Source: Terriglobia bacterium
GTDB lineage: Bacteria > Acidobacteriota > Terriglobia > UBA7540
DNA length: 12,065 nucleotides
NCBI GenBank assembly: GCA_030036915.1
Contig: JASHSC010000007.1
Span: 1-12,065 of the forward strand
Direction: 5' to 3'
Shown piece by piece: positions 5,436-12,065 of this stretch. Positions within the stretch are counted from its first letter, which is position 1. The number at the start of each line of letters is the position of its first letter. A program made the translations under genes and the position numbers. The notes under the pieces were generated by a model. It was not told where the DNA came from. It worked only from the letters and a program-made list of their open reading frames with translations, and made no database searches.

Positions 5436-7391
5436 ATGCGCTGGGCACGCTGTTCCGCAATCCTGTCTTTCTTGTTGCTGGCAATTTTGCCGGCATCGAC
5501 ACCGCTTGCAACAGCGAGCCCGGGGGGGACGGCTGGACCTACTCCCGTCATTCTCATCTCCGTTGATACGCTGCGCGCTGACCATCTGAGCTGCTACGGC
5601 TATTCGCGGCTCAAAACCCCTCACATCGATTCGCTGGCTCGCGGCGGAACGCTTTTCGCGGAGATCAGCAGCCAGGCGCCCATCACGCTGCCCTCGCACG
5701 TCTCGCTCTTCACCTCCACATATCCCTTTGCCAACGGCATTCGCGAGAACGCGCAGATTCTGGCGCCGGGAGCGGTGACGCTGGCAACGGTTCTTGCCTC
5801 GCGCGGGTATTCCACCGCCGCATTCATCGGCGGATACTTTCTCGCGCGCCGCTTCGGCCTGGCGCAGGGATTCCAGACTTACGACAGCCCGTTTGAATCG
5901 CAAGGGGTGAACGCCGCGCTCGACCTGAAGCGGCCTGCGGCCCAGGTGTTGCAAAGTGCGCAGCACTGGCTGGAGCAGAATTCCAGCGCCCCGTTTTTCG
6001 TTTTCATTCATCTCTTCGATCTTCATGAGCCCTACAACCCGCCCGCCGCCTATCGTGCCCGCGCACCCCAAAGCGAGTACGACCAGGAATTGGCTTACGT
6101 GGATGATTCGATGGGCGGCTTCTTCGATTTCCTCGCGCGTTCAGGCCTCGATCGTCGCGCGCTCGTCGTGCTCTTTTCCGACCACGGCGAGAGCCTGGGC
6201 GATCACGGCGAAAACACCCACGGGTACTTCATCTATCGCAGCACGCTGCACGTGCCGCTGATCTTTCACTGGCCGATAGAAACTGGAAACTGGAAATCGG
6301 AAACTGGAAATTCGGGGCCAGTTTCCAGTTTCCAATTTCCGGTTTCCGGCTCCGTGGAGGCGCCTGCCGGTCTGATCGACGTTGCTCCAACGATTCTGAG
6401 CTTCCTGGGAATTCCCTCGCCGTCCAGCTTCTGCGGTCACAGCCTGCTGGAGCTTGCACAGGGCGGGGAAACTGCTCCGCGTGACGTTTACAGCGAGAGC
6501 TCCTACGCGCATGACAAATTCGGCTGGGCCGTGCTTAAGAGTCTCCGTCGGGGAGATTTCCAGTACATTGACGCGCCTCATCCCGAGCTGTATGACTTGA
6601 AGCACGATCCCTCGGAACTCCACAATCTGTTGCCGGGCGAATTGGCTCTAGCCGCGTCTTACCGCGAGCGGCTGGCAGGGCTGGAAGCAACCTATCGTTC
6701 GCAGCCTTCCTCGGCCGGCACGACGATTGCGCCCGGCGCGGTGGAGAGTCTGCGCTCCCTCGGTTACCTTGCCATCACTTCGGCCCACCCTGCGCTTGAC
6801 GATTCGGGCGTTGATCCCAAAGACCGGCTGTTTGAGTTCAAGCGCTATCTGCTGGCGGGGCATCTGGCGCGCACCGGACACGCGGAAGAAGCCGTGGCGG
6901 AGTTCCAGGGAATCCTCGCCAATGATCCGCGCAATCTGCCCGCGCATCTCGACCTGGCGCGCTCGGAGATCGGGTTGCATCGTTACCTTGAGGCCGCAAA
7001 TCAGCTCAAAGCGGCGCTGGCGCTGGACCCGCACAATGTGGAAGCGGAGGAATTGCTGGGCGACGTCTGGCTGGCCGTCGGCGATTTGATTCAGGCCGCG
7101 GCAGAGTTCGAGCATCTGCTCACCTTCGCGCCCCAGGACTACGAGGCGCATTTTGGACTTGGCCTGCTCGCCGCGCATCGTCACGCGAGCGCCGAAGCCG
7201 CTCAGCACTTTCGCGCGGCGCTTGCCGCTAATCCGCGCTCGGCCGAAGCGCATTATCAACTCGGCCTGCTCGCCGCCGCGCAGAACCAGAAAGACGAAGC
7301 GGTCCGCGAATTTCAAACGGCCTTGCAGCTCGATCCCAAGTATCTTGATGCCCGCCGCGAGCTCGCGAAGCTGAATCCGGCGGAACCTTGA
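5436..7391 (+). CDS. Secreted sulfatase/alkaline-phosphatase-superfamily protein with C-terminal TPR repeats
   Basis: 651 residues from the ATG at 5436. Residues 1-28 look like a Sec signal peptide (RWAR, a hydrophobic run, then LATAS) with no lipobox. Catalytic domain, about 36-450: VDTLRAD with metal ligand D44; APITLPSH with the nucleophile position at T84; FSDHGESLGDHGE with D249-H250; and a YDLKHDPSELHNL signature near the end. The family's usual sulfatase nucleophile motif CxPSR is absent. Thr stands in the Cys/Ser place, so this is probably not a formylglycine sulfatase but a phospho- or phosphonate-type hydrolase of the superfamily; the substrate is unknown. About 465-645 holds roughly five TPR units (AEEAVAEFQ...DPRN type). 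Residues 282-305 are encoded by a heptamer-repeat array. Starts at GTG 5430 or GTG 5385 are possible; 5436 was chosen for the signal peptide, though it has no well-spaced ribosome site. It follows folP by 54 bases. Confidence 0.88.
   Translation: MRWARCSAILSFLLLAILPASTPLATASPGGTAGPTPVILISVDTLRADHLSCYGYSRLKTPHIDSLARGGTLFAEISSQAPITLPSHVSLFTSTYPFANGIRENAQILAPGAVTLATVLASRGYSTAAFIGGYFLARRFGLAQGFQTYDSPFESQGVNAALDLKRPAAQVLQSAQHWLEQNSSAPFFVFIHLFDLHEPYNPPAAYRARAPQSEYDQELAYVDDSMGGFFDFLARSGLDRRALVVLFSDHGESLGDHGENTHGYFIYRSTLHVPLIFHWPIETGNWKSETGNSGPVSSFQFPVSGSVEAPAGLIDVAPTILSFLGIPSPSSFCGHSLLELAQGGETAPRDVYSESSYAHDKFGWAVLKSLRRGDFQYIDAPHPELYDLKHDPSELHNLLPGELALAASYRERLAGLEATYRSQPSSAGTTIAPGAVESLRSLGYLAITSAHPALDDSGVDPKDRLFEFKRYLLAGHLARTGHAEEAVAEFQGILANDPRNLPAHLDLARSEIGLHRYLEAANQLKAALALDPHNVEAEELLGDVWLAVGDLIQAAAEFEHLLTFAPQDYEAHFGLGLLAAHRHASAEAAQHFRAALAANPRSAEAHYQLGLLAAAQNQKDEAVREFQTALQLDPKYLDARRELAKLNPAEP
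6279..6346 (+). repeat. In-frame inverted array of GAAACTG heptamers inside the sulfatase-fold gene
   Basis: Five direct 7-base units (GAAACTG, GAAACTG, GAAATCG, GAAACTG, GAAATTC; 6279-6313), a 5-base centre (GGGGC), then four units in inverted orientation (CAGTTTC, CAGTTTC, CAATTTC, CGGTTTC; 6319-6346). CAGTTTC is the exact reverse complement of GAAACTG, so the whole can fold into a long imperfect hairpin. It stays open in frame and encodes a low-complexity linker (ETGNWK.. to ..FQFPVSG) where relatives have a short surface loop between the VPLIF-WP strand and the VDVAPT helix. It resembles the short tandem heptamer repeats of cyanobacteria in style, not in sequence. Confidence 0.85.
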
Positions 7392-7468
7392 CGCGTGCGC
7401 GGGATGGCGCAGACGCCTTCCCCTGGGAGTCCGCGATCTCTCGAAGCGACTCCTCTCCCTGGAAATCG

Positions 7469-7491
7469 CAGACGCCGAAAACGGGTGTCTG
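7469..7491. terminator. Candidate hairpin between convergent genes
   Basis: CAGACGCC (7469-7476), a 7-base loop and GGTGTCTG (7484-7491) form an 8-bp stem with one G-U pair. It sits in the 141-base gap where the sulfatase-fold gene (+) and the PLD gene (-) converge. There is no clear T-tract on either side, so it is at best an atypical bidirectional terminator. Confidence 0.3.
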
Positions 7492-7532
7492 CGGCAGCCG
7501 AGGATTCATTGACCCGCCTCTCTATATCGGAG

Positions 7533-8591
7533 TTAGTGGCGTTCGCGTGTCTTGGATTTGCTCGCCACAGAGATTCGTTCGGCTTTCTGTCGCGCCGGTG
7601 GGGTCGTGGGGGATACGGGCGCGCTGGCGTCCGCGTTGCAAGCTGTAAGCGGCGTGTGGTCGGCTATGACGGATACGCTGGCCTGCGCCCAGTCGGAAGT
7701 GTAAATGGAATTCAGCCGCTGCAGAATCGCTGTATCGGTCACGATGATTCCGCACTCGCGGTTCTTGGTGAGCGACACGCAGGTGAAGTTTTCCGAGCCG
7801 ATAAAGGCCTGGGCGCTCGCCGTCCCGAAATCAGCCAGGACCATCTTGGCGTGAATATAGAGGAAGGATTTGCAGACGGCATTCACGCCTCCGTTTCGGA
7901 GGTAGGTAACGCCTCGCGCGTTGCCGTTCACCTTGCCTTCACCGCTAAGGACGGCGGCGATGAAGCGCACCTGCACGCCCCGCTTGGCGGCAGCCACCAT
8001 GGCACCCAGCGTGCCGGGATCATCGAGCTCTTCGCAGTAGATATTGAGAGTATGCTTGGCGTCGGCGATGAGCGCCGTCAGCTTGGCGCTCGAATTGACC
8101 GGGCTCCAGACGAGCGACGGCACCTTGGGTGTGATCGACGTATTCGCCCAATCAGCCTCGAACACCGCCGCGATTTCCGCGACCTCCGCCGGAACCGTGG
8201 TGATGATCCCGAAATCCCGCGTGCCACCGAAATACTGGGAGGTCAGGTTGAAGGTTTCCACGATGGCGGTCGATCCATCAATCACGAAGGCTTTCTCGTG
8301 AGTCACCTCGAAAGTCGCGGGGGCGGGCTTGCACTGGATTCCCGCCTGAGTCAACTTCTGAATCGCCGGCGTGATGTCGGTCTGCCTCATGCGAGTGGTG
8401 AAGGAATTCCAGTTATAAAGAATGCGCACGGCGACTTTGCGCGAATGCGCCGATTCGAGCGCGGCCATGATCTGCGGATCGCTGAGTTCGTAAATCGTCA
8501 GGTCAATCGTCTTCGTCGCGGCGTTCAAAGCCTGGAGAACTGCAGTACGGCCGTCGTCAGGTTCCACGATGAGCGTGTGTGTGGACGCCAT
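7533..8591 (-). CDS. Phospholipase D-like protein with two HKD motifs
   Basis: 352 residues. PLD-superfamily enzymes cleave or transfer phosphodiesters (phospholipids or nucleic acids) through a covalent phosphohistidine; two HKD motifs form one active site. Both are complete: H98-x-K100-x4-D105 followed by N115, and H247-x-K249-x4-D254 followed by SEN at 266-268. Each half begins with a typical helix-strand element (IDLTIYELSDPQI near 29-41; LNIYCEELDD near 182-191). No signal peptide or membrane helix is evident, so it is probably cytoplasmic unless exported unconventionally. The last 30 residues are polar and basic (KAERISVASKSKTRERH). ATG 8591 was chosen because AAGGAGGG lies 5 bases upstream (8597-8604 on the + strand). 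A longer reading would translate the upstream palindromes. It lies downstream of the S53 peptidase on the same strand with a 150-base hairpin-rich gap. The substrate is not predictable: cardiolipin-synthase-like transfer, lipase and nuclease all remain possible. Confidence 0.86.
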   Translation of the reverse strand: MASTHTLIVEPDDGRTAVLQALNAATKTIDLTIYELSDPQIMAALESAHSRKVAVRILYNWNSFTTRMRQTDITPAIQKLTQAGIQCKPAPATFEVTHEKAFVIDGSTAIVETFNLTSQYFGGTRDFGIITTVPAEVAEIAAVFEADWANTSITPKVPSLVWSPVNSSAKLTALIADAKHTLNIYCEELDDPGTLGAMVAAAKRGVQVRFIAAVLSGEGKVNGNARGVTYLRNGGVNAVCKSFLYIHAKMVLADFGTASAQAFIGSENFTCVSLTKNRECGIIVTDTAILQRLNSIYTSDWAQASVSVIADHTPLTACNADASAPVSPTTPPARQKAERISVASKSKTRERH

Positions 8592-8651
8592 GGCATCCCT
8601 CCTTGCAGATTTCGTGGCACGGATTTCCGAAGGTGTGGAGATTTGGACCCG

Positions 8652-8672
8652 GGGCAACCCTCGCGGTTGCCC
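8652..8672. repeat. Perfect hairpin 1 between S53 and PLD genes
   Basis: GGGCAACC (8652-8659), loop CTCGC, GGTTGCCC (8665-8672): a perfect 8-bp stem. It is the first of two adjacent palindromes of the same architecture (5-base loop, one base between them). It may be a terminator/attenuator, an mRNA-stability structure, or a dispersed REP-like element. Confidence 0.8.
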
Positions 8673-8673
8673 T

Positions 8674-8696
8674 GGGGCGGCCACGAGGGCCGCCCC
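8674..8696. repeat. Perfect hairpin 2 between S53 and PLD genes
   Basis: GGGGCGGCC (8674-8682), loop ACGAG, GGCCGCCCC (8688-8696): a perfect 9-bp GC-only stem directly beside hairpin 1. Its loop (CGAG) is complementary to four bases of hairpin 1's loop (CTCG). A third small dyad, GATGC-TCTC-GCATC, lies at 8704-8717. Confidence 0.8.
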
Positions 8697-8741
8697 CACT
8701 GCGGATGCTCTCGCATCTTCGGATGGCCCTGCCACGTCTGC

Positions 8742-10400
8742 CTACCGCCGCTTGCGTTTCTTCTTTCCGGAAGTAGGGGCAGGCCGCGCAGAAGGCGCAC
8801 TTGCGGGCGCGGCTGTGAGCGCCTGGAAAATCGCGGCTCCGTTGGGGCTGCCCCAGCCCGAGCAGGCGTCCCATCCCGGTCCGGCCTGGTAGGCGCCGTT
8901 ATTACCGCTGGTAATATCGTGGAATGTCCCGGCCATTGCTGAGAGCTGCTGGTAGATTGTGGGGTTCAAATAGCCGACGGAGGACTTCAGTCCTGAATTG
9001 AAGCGCGCAATCAGGCCGGCCCACAGCGGCGCCACAGCGCTGGTTCCGCCCACCACCGTGTTCGTACCATCCACTTCAACTTGATATCCCGTGTCGGGGT
9101 CGGCGTCACCCGAAACATCGGGAAGTCCGCGGCCGGCAAAACTCCCGGGATTTACCGAGGGAGGCACGTGCGCGCTCGATTGCCAGGTGGGGAGCGGAAA
9201 AGTTGCGCTGATTCCGCCGCCCGTGGCCCCATCCGAGGGCTGGTCGTTCCAAACACTCTCGGTCGTGATGGTGCTGCCGCGGGCGATCAGGTGCGTTCCA
9301 CCACAAGCGAGAGCGTAGGGGCTGGAGGCGGGAAAATCGACGTGTTGAAGGCCGTCGGTAACGCCGTCCGTCGAGCCATTGTCACCGGCCGCAACGCAAA
9401 CGCTCACGCCCACGGCTGCCGCGGATTGCAGCGCGGAGTTGTAGGACTGCAGCGACTGCGATGTGTATGTGGATTCCGGCCCGCCCCAACTGATGGAAAT
9501 CACCAAGGGGTTGTTTTGTTTGTCGCCCACCGCCTGGTTGATGGCGTCCAGAAATCCTGAGTCGGTGTTAGGCGCGAAATAAACCACGATGTTCGCGCCG
9601 GGCGCAACGGCTCCGGCCACTTCGATGTCCAGCATAACTTCCGCATCCGGGCCGTTGGTGCTTCCCGTCGGCTGATTCTCGGCGCCGTCCACCGATACGG
9701 CCGTTACGCTGGGGGCGGGTGAAACTCCCAGCTTGCTGAAATAGGAACTCAGGTCGGATTGGGTGAATCCACCACCGAGCTCGATGATTCCGATGGTCTG
9801 GCCCTGCCCATTCACACCGGATGGGAAGTCGTAGCATTGGGCAACTTGAAGCGGCGTGTAGGAAACGGATTGCGCCGCGGCGTGCGGGTGGGCGGCGCCG
9901 CGTGCGGCGGATGACAGTCGAAAGTGCGGCCGCGCGTGGGGCCGGTTGTCGAGTCCATGCACGCCGAGAATCACTCCCTTGAGCGCGGCGGGAACTGACA
10001 CCGGGCCGGTGCGCCCGCGATACGTTCCTTGCGGACTTTCGTAGTGGGCCAAATCCACCTGAAAGGCTTTGTTGAAAGAAGCGGCCGGCCCCGAAAGCAT
10101 GAGGGTGCGCGCGCCGCGATTTACGTTAGAGATTTTCAGTTTGTGGGCGCGTGCGAACTGTTGCACCTTCTTCACATCCTGCGGGTCGGCGCCGTATCGG
10201 GCTTCATACTGGCTGCGGCTCAGGCGTTCTCCGCTCGCGATCATGCGCTCGAGGGGTCTAACGCCTTTCGGCCGCTTGCGCGCGCGCAACATCACGGTTG
10301 CCTGCACGGATTCCTTCGGGTCGCAGAGGCGTAACCTAGAGGCGCCGGGCATGGGCGTGCGTTCGCTACCGGGAACTGCCACGTAACGTGTCGATGGCAT
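8742..10400 (-). CDS. Kumamolisin-like S53 (sedolisin) serine-carboxyl peptidase, proenzyme
   Basis: 552 residues. Sedolisins are acid-active endopeptidases with a Ser-Glu-Asp triad and a subtilisin fold. Visible: an activation prodomain, about 1-176 (ATVMLRARK; LSGPAASFNKAFQVDL; GVHGLDNRPHARPHFR); E254 and D258 in GPDAEVMLDIEVAG; oxyanion D340 in VAAGDNGSTDG; nucleophile S454 in GGTSAVAPLWAG; and the calcium-site/C-terminal segments FHDITSGNN and GPGWDACSGWGSPNG. These four residues are all offset by exactly 176 from Glu78/Asp82/Asp164/Ser278 of mature kumamolisin, so processing near residue 176-177 is expected. No classical signal peptide is visible, as in kumamolisin itself. The C-terminus ends in a polybasic tail (GKKKRKRR), which is unusual. 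ATG 10400 was chosen for AAGGAGG 4 bases upstream. It is the first gene of the - strand pair with the PLD gene. Confidence 0.95.
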   Translation of the reverse strand: MPSTRYVAVPGSERTPMPGASRLRLCDPKESVQATVMLRARKRPKGVRPLERMIASGERLSRSQYEARYGADPQDVKKVQQFARAHKLKISNVNRGARTLMLSGPAASFNKAFQVDLAHYESPQGTYRGRTGPVSVPAALKGVILGVHGLDNRPHARPHFRLSSAARGAAHPHAAAQSVSYTPLQVAQCYDFPSGVNGQGQTIGIIELGGGFTQSDLSSYFSKLGVSPAPSVTAVSVDGAENQPTGSTNGPDAEVMLDIEVAGAVAPGANIVVYFAPNTDSGFLDAINQAVGDKQNNPLVISISWGGPESTYTSQSLQSYNSALQSAAAVGVSVCVAAGDNGSTDGVTDGLQHVDFPASSPYALACGGTHLIARGSTITTESVWNDQPSDGATGGGISATFPLPTWQSSAHVPPSVNPGSFAGRGLPDVSGDADPDTGYQVEVDGTNTVVGGTSAVAPLWAGLIARFNSGLKSSVGYLNPTIYQQLSAMAGTFHDITSGNNGAYQAGPGWDACSGWGSPNGAAIFQALTAAPASAPSARPAPTSGKKKRKRR

Positions 10401-10439
10401 AAATCCTCCTTCCAATATCCTGAGGGGTTATGGAGCAAC

Positions 10440-10468
10440 ATTCTCCCACCTGAGGCAACGTATTGCAA
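10440..10468 (-). promoter_or_regulatory. Candidate promoter for the S53 peptidase
   Basis: On the - strand, TTGCAA (10468-10463), a 17-base spacer and GAGAAT (10445-10440) give a plausible sigma-70-like arrangement about 40 bases before the start codon. The hexamers are only partial matches. It lies in the divergent spacer shared with comM. Confidence 0.33.
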
Positions 10469-10543
10469 CTGACAGCGGGCACCTTGGAGCCTGAACCGCA
10501 ACTTTCTGGCCGTCACCGTTTTCCTTATCCGCGCGACTTGCTC

Positions 10544-10552
10544 TGGTATAAT
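10544..10552 (+). promoter_or_regulatory. Extended -10 promoter for comM
   Basis: TGGTATAAT is a perfect extended -10 (TGn plus consensus TATAAT), 29 bases before the comM ATG. The -35 region (around 10519-10529) is weak, as is usual for extended -10 promoters. A 5' leader of roughly 20-25 bases is inferred. Confidence 0.6.
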
Positions 10553-10581
10553 GCCTGCCCTTACGACACTGAGTTGCCTTC

Positions 10582-11694
<1,113 letters not shown>

Positions 11695-12065
11695 CGTGGT
11701 AGTCCTTGACGTGAATTGCCGGTGTTACGCACTGTAAGAGCCGCCGTTTATGATCCTTCGACAGAAATTCCCATTCGTGGAACACCGTGAATAGTTCGGC
11801 CAGCCCTTCAATTGTCAGCCGAGGAGCAGTTGGGGTTGCGTTGCAAAGCATGCCTTGGTACGCGACCTCCTCATTTTTTATTGATTCAAGCTGTCGCTCC
11901 CTCTCGGCCAAGTCAATAAGGCCGTCGATGTAATATTCGAGTACCCTAGTTCTTTTCTGGTCGAGTCGCTGAAGCGTTTTGCGAATTCTTGCCACTTGTG
12001 CATCCCTATCGATTGCGCCGTCGCCAGTCGCAACACTCCCCGCGATACGGTTTAGGAATTCCATA

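Noticed and set aside
2172..6071. Open - strand frame of 1299 codons opposite ftsH, glpF, folP and the sulfatase-fold gene
   Set aside because: The four + strand genes happen to share one frame and are GC-rich, which keeps an antisense frame free of stops. The translation has no family resemblance and is rich in Arg, Gly and His, typical of a shadow frame.
6279..6346. CRISPR array or phage attachment site for the heptamer repeats
   Set aside because: The units are only 7 bases with no spacers, the arms are inverted, and the reading frame is kept.
8592..8735. Longer N-terminus for the PLD protein
   Set aside because: It would be encoded by the perfect palindromes, and ATG 8591 has AAGGAGGG at proper spacing.
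7395..8942. Open + strand frame of 515 codons opposite the PLD gene
   Set aside because: It lies antisense to a clear two-HKD protein with a good ribosome site. The translation shows no recognisable domain and crosses the intergenic palindromes.
10401..10581. Small RNA or riboswitch in the divergent spacer
   Set aside because: At 181 bases it is explained by two leader/promoter regions; I see no strong conserved structure.

Overview
The window is GC-rich (about 60-65% in the coding parts) and gene-dense. It looks like the chromosome of an Acidobacteriota-like soil bacterium. That placement is an inference: it rests on the tilS-hpt-ftsH-(glpF)-folP order, a sulfatase-fold/TPR fusion typical of that phylum, and a kumamolisin-like acid peptidase. 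No rRNA or other taxonomic marker is present.

Layout. Positions 1-5381 (+ strand) are a housekeeping block: the 3' part of tilS (tRNA-Ile lysidine synthetase), a hypoxanthine phosphoribosyltransferase homologue coupled to it by an ATGA overlap, the membrane AAA+ protease ftsH, a glycerol facilitator (glpF) and dihydropteroate synthase (folP). Next (5436-7391, +) is a secreted sulfatase/alkaline-phosphatase-superfamily protein with C-terminal TPR repeats. Facing it on the - strand are a two-HKD phospholipase D-like protein (7533-8591) and a kumamolisin-type S53 peptidase (8742-10400), separated by a 150-base spacer packed with perfect palindromes. A divergent intergenic region carries an extended -10 promoter for comM/yifB (10582 onward, +). 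comM is broken at about 11643, and the remaining sequence to the window end is the 3' part of a large serine recombinase on the - strand. The right edge is therefore one end of an integrated mobile element.

How the genes fit together. tilS, hpt and ftsH form the conserved bacterial trio. Here the HPRT member has kept its fold-defining segments but lost nearly all catalytic and PRPP/metal-binding residues, so it may be a regulatory pseudoenzyme. The comM break lies in the codons for the conserved NPCPCG motif, a highly conserved stretch suited to being a recombinase attachment site. The recombinase reads out of the element and ends at a stop codon in the antisense strand of comM.

The items most worth a second look are the degenerate HPRT, an in-frame inverted array of heptamer repeats inside the sulfatase-fold gene, the comM-recombinase junction, and the paired hairpins with complementary loops between the peptidase and PLD genes. 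I found no CRISPR array, tRNA or rRNA.
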